Below, piece after piece: positions 1 through 5,071 of a stretch of 5,071 bases of DNA. Under the pieces are notes generated by a model that saw only the letters and a list, made by a program, of their open reading frames with translations, was not told the origin of the DNA and ran no database searches. Numbering within the stretch: position 1 is the stretch's first letter; every line of letters starts with the position of its first letter. The stretch spans positions 1 through 5,071 of the forward strand of contig PFEE01000075.1 in assembly GCA_002793745.1 (NCBI GenBank). The letters run 5' to 3'. The stretch comes from Candidatus Roizmanbacteria bacterium CG10_big_fil_rev_8_21_14_0_10_45_7. GTDB taxonomy: Bacteria; Patescibacteriota; Microgenomatia; UBA1406. Made by a program: the position numbers and the translations under genes.

Positions 1-31
1 CGCAGCCGCCCCTTACTCTGTCAACCGATAT

Positions 32-265
32 TCACCAGAAAATTAATGAGAACAGTGCCGCCATCACAAACCCCAACATATATGAGTCGAAATACCAACC
101 GATTCCGGCGCCCGCGACAAACGCACTAATCAGTAAGTATTGCTCAAATGATTTATGGATACCCAAACCAAAGCGGATAATCATAATATATACCGCCGAT
201 ATAAAAATGTAGCCGTAGAGGCCCATCATGGAATGGGAAAAAACATCAAACCCACTACTCATCAT
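32..265 (-). CDS. Small three-helix membrane protein of unknown function
   Basis: A 77-residue, very hydrophobic protein that I do not recognise. Three membrane segments can be seen at about residues 17-31, 42-58 and 61-77, separated by a short basic/polar stretch (RFGLGIHKSFEQ, 31-42) and by the WYFD turn (57-60). The chain ends directly after the third helix on a Trp. The start codon overlaps the TGA stop of the glycosyltransferase gene in an ATGA arrangement and no Shine-Dalgarno sequence precedes it, so translation is probably coupled to the upstream gene. A second Met follows the first, so initiation could be at either. Pairing with a glycosyltransferase suggests a role in envelope glycan assembly or transport, but this is inference from position only. 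The reading frame is unlikely to be chance: coherent hydrophobic segments, and the opposite strand offers no better gene. Confidence 0.72.
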   Translation of the reverse strand: MMSSGFDVFSHSMMGLYGYIFISAVYIMIIRFGLGIHKSFEQYLLISAFVAGAGIGWYFDSYMLGFVMAALFSLIFW

Positions 266-1227
266 GGCAAAAGCTTGCGAAATTCATGAATAAATCGGTT
301 TACTGAAAAAAAATTACTTCTTTTTTTTGCGGCACTGCCCAATTGTTTTCTTAAAGACGTATCGTGAGCAAGACGAGTGATGGCGGCAGCTATACTTGCG
401 GGGTCGTTCTGGTCTACAAACAGCGCTGCGTCATCTGCAATTTCATGAAATACCGGAATATCGGACAATATCGACGGAGTGCCGACAGACCCCGCCTCTA
501 TATACGAGAGACCAAATCCTTCATCACGTGATACCAGTACATTAGCCAGTGAATGCTCGTAGAGCCACCGTACCTGCGCGTCAGGCATAAATCCGGCTTT
601 AATAAATAGCGGATTGTCTTGAATGAGCGCACTAAAAGTCCGGAAGTCCTTCTGCCAAGGGTCCGTAGGATGAGGTGGCCTCGCCATTGCTTTCCCCACC
701 ACCACCATGGGTATTCCTGCCTTCAGTACGGCGCTCGCCATTACGACTATATTTTTGTTCCAGGTAACATCACCTATATATAAGAGGTACGTCGAGGGTG
801 GCAGCATATGCGAAGGTTTTTGACTTGCTCCCAGCGGTGCGACGCCTGGATATACGACCGTTATGGGGCATGCGGGATTAAAAAAGCGTACAATGTCGTT
901 TTTTGATGCCTGCGTATGAGTAACGAGAATATTATATAAACCTAAAATATAGGTTCGATGAAGCACAACATGTAAGTGGCCACGCATGCCAATAGGAAAA
1001 TGATGTGGAAATTTAAGGGGGATAGTATCATGCAGAATGCCGATTTGGCGCGTTGCGTGGTGCATCCATAGTGTTGGCCATAGAATGGGATTCACAAATG
1101 GATTAATCAGCGTTGACTCCTCAGTAGTGTATCCTTCCAGCGCTTGTTTAAGCAGTTGGGTGTACCTACCCACTCCCCGCACCATACTTTGATTATTTAT
1201 CTCAAGAATAACCACAGACTTCTTCAT
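262..1227 (-). CDS. Glycosyltransferase, family 4 type (GT-B fold)
   Basis: A 321-residue protein that should transfer a sugar from a nucleotide-activated donor to a glycan or lipid acceptor at the cytoplasmic face of the membrane. The N-terminal half has the glycine loop RGVGRYTQ (17-24) and an ILHDTIPL segment (64-71), both typical of family 4 enzymes that make mannose- or rhamnose-containing polysaccharides. The C-terminal donor-binding half opens with LLYIGDVTWNKN (148-159). It carries the E-x7-E signature EGFGLSYIE (E236 and E244), then EAGSVGTPSILSDIP (244-258), HEIADDAALFVDQNDP (261-276) and a Phe-rich tail (FF, 306-307). There is no membrane helix. It is shorter than the usual 350-400 residues but looks complete. 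Donor and acceptor cannot be told from the sequence. It starts just downstream of an extended -10 element with no ribosome-binding site and overlaps the 77-residue membrane gene by 4 bases. Confidence 0.93.
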   Translation of the reverse strand: MKKSVVILEINNQSMVRGVGRYTQLLKQALEGYTTEESTLINPFVNPILWPTLWMHHATRQIGILHDTIPLKFPHHFPIGMRGHLHVVLHRTYILGLYNILVTHTQASKNDIVRFFNPACPITVVYPGVAPLGASQKPSHMLPPSTYLLYIGDVTWNKNIVVMASAVLKAGIPMVVVGKAMARPPHPTDPWQKDFRTFSALIQDNPLFIKAGFMPDAQVRWLYEHSLANVLVSRDEGFGLSYIEAGSVGTPSILSDIPVFHEIADDAALFVDQNDPASIAAAITRLAHDTSLRKQLGSAAKKRSNFFSVNRFIHEFRKLLP

Positions 1228-1236
1228 TAAAAGTAT

Positions 1237-1245
1237 TTTATACCA
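1237..1245 (-). promoter_or_regulatory. Extended -10 promoter element of the glycosyltransferase gene
   Basis: Read on the minus strand this is TGGTATAAA, an extended -10 (TGn plus a hexamer matching TATAAT at five of six bases). It ends 9 bases before the ATG at 1227. The start site would lie only about 2-3 bases upstream of the ATG, so the mRNA would be almost leaderless. No convincing -35 is seen 17 bp upstream, as is common for extended -10 promoters. The inverted repeat at 1252-1271 occupies that region instead. Confidence 0.55.
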
Positions 1246-1251
1246 AACGAA

Positions 1252-1271
1252 GTTCCGCTGTTAGGCGGAAC
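1252..1271. repeat. Inverted repeat, 7-bp arms, in the divergent promoter region
   Basis: GTTCCGC (1252-1258) and its exact reverse complement GCGGAAC (1265-1271) are separated by 6 bases (TGTTAG). It sits where the -35 region of the glycosyltransferase promoter would be, upstream of the predicted transcript start, so it is more likely a protein-binding operator than an RNA hairpin of that gene. No T-run follows on either strand, which argues against an intrinsic terminator. It is one of the more GC-rich patches in this otherwise AT-rich spacer. Confidence 0.5.
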
Positions 1272-1298
1272 GGAGTGGTATGATCAATTTAGATAATC

Positions 1299-1322
1299 AA
1301 TGTAAAAAGGTTGAATGTAAAA
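1299..1322 (+). repeat. Short direct repeat AATGTAAAA x2
   Basis: AATGTAAAA occurs at 1299-1307 and again at 1314-1322, a 15-base period, in the AT-rich middle of the divergent spacer. It could be a pair of regulator sites on one face of the helix or UP-element-like DNA for the yidC promoter, but a 9-base repeat in AT-rich DNA can arise by chance. Confidence 0.25.
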
Positions 1323-1384
1323 TTATATAGGTCTGTTTTATCTGAAGCGTAGTTAACTGACCGTTTCACGTATCAAGAATAGTG

Positions 1385-1390
1385 TATAAT
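1385..1390 (+). promoter_or_regulatory. -10 promoter element of yidC (predicted leaderless)
   Basis: A perfect TATAAT hexamer lies 6 bases (CCCGAT) before the ATG at 1397. With the usual 6-7 base distance from a -10 to the transcript start, transcription would begin at or one base before the A of the ATG, giving a leaderless mRNA. No good -35 is seen at 15-18 bp spacing. This element also decides the start: an in-frame GTG at 1382 would lie inside or before the promoter and would not be transcribed from it. Confidence 0.6.
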
Positions 1391-1396
1391 CCCGAT

Positions 1397-2227
1397 ATGA
1401 ATATTTTCTCAATGATTTTTGTGGCTCCGGTGGTTAACGCACTCCTTGTTTTCTACAAAGCGTTTGAGTACCTGCATATTCCCAGCGCATTAGGTTTATC
1501 TATTATTGCGATAACCGTAGTCCTGCGGCTTGCTATTAACCCGCTCATGCATAAGCAGCTATTGCATGCAAAAAAGATGCAGGAAATACAGCCGCACATT
1601 ACCAAGCTGCAAAAAAAACACAAAGGTAATGCGCAAAAACTTCAGCAGGCGCAGATGGAGCTGTTTAAAAAACACAATTTGAACCCGGCATTCGGGTGTG
1701 TCGTGCTTCTGGTGCAGATTCCGGTATTCTATGGGCTATACATGGCACTGCAAACTATTGTGGTAGCAGGAGGAGTTCAGCATGCATACAAAACCATCAA
1801 TGCGCTGGTATACGCTCCCTGGCTTACCGTAACGGGCCTTGACACCAGTTTTTTTGGGCTGCGTCTTGAAATACATCCCAATGAATGGAGTACCGTTGGA
1901 TGGTGGTATTTGCTGATTCCGGTGATTACCGCCACACTGCAGTTTTACCAATCATACCTGTCAACCAAAGTAACCCCCATGGGCAAAGCTACAGTGGTGG
2001 TTAAAGAATCTGACAAAGAAAATAAGTTGGCCAAAGGCCAATCGTCCTCTGGACGAAAAGATAATGGAAGCGATATGCAGGCAGCCATGCAAAAACAGAT
2101 GCTGTACCTGTTTCCTGCCATGATCGCATTTGCCTCCTATAGCCTTCCCATTGGCCTTGCGTTATATTGGAATATCTTCACCCTCTTTGGTATTTGGCAA
2201 TACCGCGCCATAGCCTCGCAAACATAA
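1397..2227 (+). CDS. yidC: YidC/Oxa1-type membrane protein insertase
   Basis: A 276-residue protein that inserts and folds proteins in the cytoplasmic membrane, alone or with the Sec translocon. Family hallmarks run in order. A hydrophobic N-terminus (1-24) and first core helix (about 33-50) end in VVLRLAINPL, with the conserved groove arginine at R44. A basic cytoplasmic helical hairpin follows (about 51-95, KKMQEIQPHITKLQKKHKGN onward). Next come NPAFGCVVLLVQIPVFYGLY (96-115) and a helix WYLLIPVITATLQFYQSYL (about 170-188). The last hydrophobic block contains LFPAMIAFASYSLPIGLALY (238-257) and WNIFTLFGIWQYR. Between the last two blocks is a long, charged, probably disordered cytoplasmic linker (about 190-226). 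There is no lipoprotein signal and no large periplasmic domain, so this is the short Gram-positive/CPR form. The start at 1397 is preferred over the in-frame GTG at 1382 because of the -10 box. Its usual neighbours rpmH and rnpA are not upstream. Confidence 0.96.
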   Translation: MNIFSMIFVAPVVNALLVFYKAFEYLHIPSALGLSIIAITVVLRLAINPLMHKQLLHAKKMQEIQPHITKLQKKHKGNAQKLQQAQMELFKKHNLNPAFGCVVLLVQIPVFYGLYMALQTIVVAGGVQHAYKTINALVYAPWLTVTGLDTSFFGLRLEIHPNEWSTVGWWYLLIPVITATLQFYQSYLSTKVTPMGKATVVVKESDKENKLAKGQSSSGRKDNGSDMQAAMQKQMLYLFPAMIAFASYSLPIGLALYWNIFTLFGIWQYRAIASQT

Positions 2228-2233
2228 AGACTG

Positions 2234-2242
2234 TGCTATCAT
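2234..2242 (+). promoter_or_regulatory. Extended -10 element of the 65-residue membrane gene (predicted leaderless)
   Basis: TGCTATCAT is an extended -10 (TGn plus a hexamer matching TATAAT at four of six bases) in the 21-base gap after yidC. It ends 6 bases (AATTAC) before the ATG at 2249, the same distance as at yidC, so a transcript from it would also start at the ATG. No ribosome-binding site precedes the gene. Read-through from the yidC promoter is possible too, since no terminator lies between. Confidence 0.5.
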
Positions 2243-2248
2243 AATTAC

Positions 2249-2446
2249 ATGAGATTGAAACAGAATCACATTATTTTTTTAGTGCTTCTTTCTCCGTTAT
2301 TATTACTGGCTTTTTTGGGTGACCTGGTGATCTATTTTTTTACGAGCGATAAAGGGTGTGTGCAGTGCGGTATCGACGATATTGTAAAAGAAGGCGTGTT
2401 TGTGCGTTCTATCAATTCATTTATCGGAATACATGGCAGCAGGTGA
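2249..2446 (+). CDS. Small single-span membrane protein with a CxxC motif
   Basis: A 65-residue protein of unknown family. A short basic N-terminus (MRLKQNH) is followed by one strongly hydrophobic segment (about residues 8-31, rich in Leu, Ile and Phe), then SDKGCVQCG with C37 and C40 forming CxxC just beyond the membrane, and a short mixed tail to R65. By charge the N-terminus should be inside and the Cys pair outside, or the segment is an uncleaved signal anchor. C37 is not in a lipobox (the preceding residues are D-K-G). CxxC pairs can be redox-active or bind metal; neither is shown here. The start is fixed by the extended -10 six bases upstream. Its last 14 bases overlap the start of the giant downstream gene, which suggests translational coupling. 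A +1 frameshift joining the two frames is formally possible, because the downstream frame is open from 2388. Confidence 0.7.
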   Translation: MRLKQNHIIFLVLLSPLLLLAFLGDLVIYFFTSDKGCVQCGIDDIVKEGVFVRSINSFIGIHGSR

Positions 2447-5071
2447 GCATACTCCGGAAACCCAGGCCATACCGCCATCGCCCGAGCAGTCGAATATTCT
2501 TAAATTGCTTAAAGCTAAAGTTAAGCAGTTGGTGGATCGGGTAAAGTCAAAATTTACCCAACCGACCTCACAGGAGGATGCGGAAAAGCTGCTTGAGGCA
2601 CATCCCGTACAGCTTGCTACGCCTGAAGAAACCAAAACCAAACAAAAAGAGCTGCGCGACAGCCTTAAGCAGCTCAATAATTCACTAGATGAGGGTAATA
2701 AACAGCAGCTGGTTGAGAATGTCAAAAGCGTTGCACATGATTTGGTTGCCATTGCACAGGAAAAAAATGCGGAAACAAAAGTAAAAGACTACGCAGAGGT
2801 TATTAATGCGGCAGCAGAAAAAATAACCGAAACATCGGCCATTCCCTTTGCTCGGTATCTTACGCAGGCCGCCGGCGAGAATTCGTTGGCGATTCGTACG
2901 GAAGATGACATTTTGCAGCACTTGCGCCGGATAAAGCATATATTTCTCGAAGAGGCAGAGCTTCAATCAAACGACCTCAATGCAGCGGCAACTCTGATGG
3001 AGGGTATTCTGAAAAAGAACGGTGACCTTATGCATGCGCCTACCTTATATCAGGCAAGTGAAATTGTAAAAAGCCTTATGGAAAAAGGCGCTCAAAGTAT
3101 GGGTGCCAATAAACAGCTTGAGGAATTGGCCCATCGAGTTACGGCGGAACAACGCTCACAAAATCATAATGAAAGAGAGCACGATCCCAATCAAAGCATT
3201 TCAATTGATAGGTTCGTCGGTCATTATAAGGATCTTGAAAAAGCGATTCTTGAGTGTGAGCTTCCCGGTGAGCCCAATGAACAGGAGCGCAATCGCCGAA
3301 AACTGCTCTATAACCTCCTGGAAATTAACATTAATCACGAAACGCAGAAAATGCGTGATATTTTTAAGGGTAAGACGAACTATACTGATGCTTTTGGTGA
3401 ATGGGCACTTCATTTTGAAGAACATTATATGCATGGGCTTGATCATTCCACTATTCCGGTGCCCGCTGCGGTTCGGGAAAAAGCAAAAGCATATGCAGAA
3501 GATTTTGTAACGTTTATGAAAGTCCGTATTGACCGCCTGAAGAATTACTACCAGGGTATGGGAGATCGCGATGAATACACGCGTCCTTCTTACCAGCCTC
3601 CCACTGACCTCTCACGTTTTTTTGAACATGGCGTGTTTGACGACGCCTATATTGCGCTCGCATTTATCGATGCAGAAGGAGTTAATAACAAAAACAATCT
3701 TGATATTAAAGATATATTTATGCGCTTTAAGCTTAAAGCCGCGCTTGAACACGAAAACCACGGTCCCGGCAGCCATGACATGGACCGTGATGTATTTGAC
3801 CCCAGTCAAAAAACGCTCGATATTAAGTATGAACAAATAGAGCACTCATTGCTTAATACGTTTAAAGCTCCGTATTTACGGGCTTATCGGTACCAACTCG
3901 AGGGCAATCGAGGCGATGAGGAATTTCAGTACATTTTGCGTAAAGTCGAGAACCTTATTGGTGGGCGTAAATTTTCTGAATCTCCCGAAACGTTTACTTT
4001 CTTGGGTGGATCGGCCGATATCAATCACGACAAATCTCGGGCACTGCAACTTCGGATAAAGTCAAAGTTGTTTACCGAATCCACCGTATCCCCGGGACTG
4101 CAGGGAAAGGGTTTTTTGGAAACGCAGAAATACACGGTATCGCTTAAACACCGATCACTCGGTGATCTTATGAGTGATTTTCATGAAAAAATAGCGCACG
4201 TTCATCACATTGCAGAGCAAGCGAAACGTATGCAGGAGGCGGTACGTGACGGCAAGTCTGAAGCAATGCAGGAGTCGGCGCGTATATTCACCAACGAGGT
4301 GTTGGATAGCATGGGCCTTGAATCCCCCATTATTCTTAATGCGATGCTTGCCTATGTGAATACCTTTAAGTCTACGGTATATGCTGGGCAAGGAACGTTC
4401 CGTCCCTCATTATTTTCATCTTCCCCTGAGGGCAACGAGAGTCCACAGGACGCGGCGCTGAAGCGTGCCATTCGCTCAACTCATCCTGATGCAACGGAAG
4501 ATGAATTGGTGGTTTTTTCAACCATCGGTAAGGCGCTCGCATGGGGAGTGGGTGACTTGGGCCGCTGGATGGCGCGCGTGTTGCCGCCCATGGACACACT
4601 CGTAAAACCAAAAGATCTGGAAGCGCTGAGTGAAAAAATGAAGAGCATGCAGGAGGCACACAAAGGCATGCCTGATGAAGAGATACGCAAACAGCGAACC
4701 GAAATTTTGTTTAAGCACCTTGCAGAGACCCGTCCCGAAATGGCTACCGTGTTTTATGACCAGTATGCCCGTGCATTTTTGGCGCAAACCAATCCGTTTT
4801 TTCACCTTATGATATGGGCAGATACATCGCACGAGTATAAACTGCAGGAGTTGTTGTTTGGTGGTGAATATACGGTAAACTCTGCTGACGCACGCCCCAG
4901 CAAGGTAAAGGGTATTAACCCGTTGCGTATTTTTTCAGAGGCACTTCCCAAGCCACTTTTTAGCCGCAAAGATACCCTGGCCACTCCTATGGAGATACTC
5001 ACTATGGCAGAACGGGAAAAAACATCACTCTATGACGGACTTGATGAAGCAACCTATGAGGCACGGGTAGC
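2433..5071 (+). CDS. Giant helix-rich protein of unknown function, 3' end beyond the window
   Basis: The frame stays open for 879 codons to the window edge, far longer than chance allows. I do not recognise the family. The N-terminus (about 1-25) is Pro/Glu-rich and looks disordered, with no signal peptide and no membrane helix anywhere visible. Residues about 55-145 are rich in K, E, Q and A and look like long helices or coiled coil. Later stretches (about 570-625 and 728-770) are also charged and helical. There is one Cys (C275) in 879 residues. A His/Asp-rich stretch with H440, H443 and H448 and a D-x-D-x-D run (D449, D451, D453) might bind metal. Another His cluster lies at 327-338 (HFEEHYMHGLDH). 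The start at 2433 is the only in-frame ATG after the upstream stop at 2385; it overlaps the small CxxC gene by 14 bases and has no ribosome-binding site, so coupled translation is likely. Location is probably cytoplasmic unless it is held by the small membrane protein. Confidence 0.9.
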   Translation, partial: MAAGEHTPETQAIPPSPEQSNILKLLKAKVKQLVDRVKSKFTQPTSQEDAEKLLEAHPVQLATPEETKTKQKELRDSLKQLNNSLDEGNKQQLVENVKSVAHDLVAIAQEKNAETKVKDYAEVINAAAEKITETSAIPFARYLTQAAGENSLAIRTEDDILQHLRRIKHIFLEEAELQSNDLNAAATLMEGILKKNGDLMHAPTLYQASEIVKSLMEKGAQSMGANKQLEELAHRVTAEQRSQNHNEREHDPNQSISIDRFVGHYKDLEKAILECELPGEPNEQERNRRKLLYNLLEININHETQKMRDIFKGKTNYTDAFGEWALHFEEHYMHGLDHSTIPVPAAVREKAKAYAEDFVTFMKVRIDRLKNYYQGMGDRDEYTRPSYQPPTDLSRFFEHGVFDDAYIALAFIDAEGVNNKNNLDIKDIFMRFKLKAALEHENHGPGSHDMDRDVFDPSQKTLDIKYEQIEHSLLNTFKAPYLRAYRYQLEGNRGDEEFQYILRKVENLIGGRKFSESPETFTFLGGSADINHDKSRALQLRIKSKLFTESTVSPGLQGKGFLETQKYTVSLKHRSLGDLMSDFHEKIAHVHHIAEQAKRMQEAVRDGKSEAMQESARIFTNEVLDSMGLESPIILNAMLAYVNTFKSTVYAGQGTFRPSLFSSSPEGNESPQDAALKRAIRSTHPDATEDELVVFSTIGKALAWGVGDLGRWMARVLPPMDTLVKPKDLEALSEKMKSMQEAHKGMPDEEIRKQRTEILFKHLAETRPEMATVFYDQYARAFLAQTNPFFHLMIWADTSHEYKLQELLFGGEYTVNSADARPSKVKGINPLRIFSEALPKPLFSRKDTLATPMEILTMAEREKTSLYDGLDEATYEARV

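Noticed and set aside
19..24. TTGACA on the minus strand after the 77-residue gene, a perfect -35 hexamer.
   Set aside because: The matching -10 would fall outside the window, so it cannot be judged.
1252..1285. Inverted repeat as an intrinsic terminator.
   Set aside because: No T-run follows the stem on either strand and no gene ends into it from either side.
1382..1396. In-frame GTG start for yidC giving five extra residues.
   Set aside because: It overlaps the TATAAT box and would not be on the transcript made from it; the ATG at 1397 gives a typical N-terminus.
1768..1784. Perfect AGGAGGAG with 6-base spacing before an ATG inside yidC.
   Set aside because: The frame it would open is out of frame with yidC and ends after 16 codons; it is a by-product of yidC codons.
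1736..1951. 71-codon minus-strand frame inside yidC.
   Set aside because: It is antisense to clearly conserved YidC coding sequence and has no promoter or recognisable features.
2345..2371. Lipoprotein signal ending at C37 of the small membrane protein.
   Set aside because: The residues before the Cys are S-D-K-G, which does not fit a lipobox, and the hydrophobic segment ends about six residues earlier.
32..2446. TGA read as glycine, as in some CPR lineages.
   Set aside because: TGA ends three frames at sensible points, and reading through at the glycosyltransferase stop gives no coherent extension.
3411..3425. HFEEH in the giant protein matches HxxEH, the inverted zinc motif of M16 peptidases.
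   Set aside because: The surrounding sequence is helical and charged and lacks the beta-rich M16 context and the following FKGT-like segment. A five-residue match in a His-rich protein is likely chance.
3103..3510. 135-codon frame on the plus strand and several minus-strand frames within 2417-5002.
   Set aside because: They lie inside the continuous 879-codon frame and their translations look compositionally odd (for example Ser/Cys-rich or Arg/Ile-rich), as expected of shadows.

Overview
The window looks like a piece of a compact bacterial chromosome of roughly mid-40s % GC, most plausibly from Patescibacteria (the Candidate Phyla Radiation). That assignment is inference. It rests on a short YidC-type insertase without a lipoprotein signal, small tightly packed genes, starts with no Shine-Dalgarno sequence, and a very large, unrecognised, helix-rich protein. 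Stop codons fit the standard bacterial code (TGA is used as a stop three times, TAA once).

Layout. A minus-strand pair fills the left quarter: a family 4-type glycosyltransferase (1227 to 262), followed with a 4-base ATGA overlap by a 77-residue three-helix membrane protein (265 to 32). A divergent intergenic region of about 170 bases (1228-1396) holds outward-facing promoter elements, a 7-bp inverted repeat and a short direct repeat. On the plus strand come yidC (1397-2227), a 65-residue single-span membrane protein with a CxxC motif (2249-2446), and a giant gene that starts at 2433 inside the end of the small one. The giant gene stays open for 879 codons to the window edge (2433-5071+). It has no stop inside the window and makes up just over half of it.

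Working together. YidC inserts membrane proteins and is the only plus-strand gene with a firm function. The two genes behind it are close enough to be co-expressed. The small one could act as a membrane partner or anchor for the large soluble helical protein, but nothing in the sequence proves this. The glycosyltransferase probably builds a surface or secreted glycan, and its small membrane partner is translationally coupled to it.

The most striking regulatory pattern is that all three genes with their own promoter have a good -10 hexamer ending only 6, 6 and 9 bases before the ATG and no ribosome-binding site. This predicts leaderless or nearly leaderless mRNAs. The other two starts overlap the stop of the preceding gene. 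The best candidate for something undescribed is the small CxxC membrane protein plus the giant helical protein downstream of yidC.
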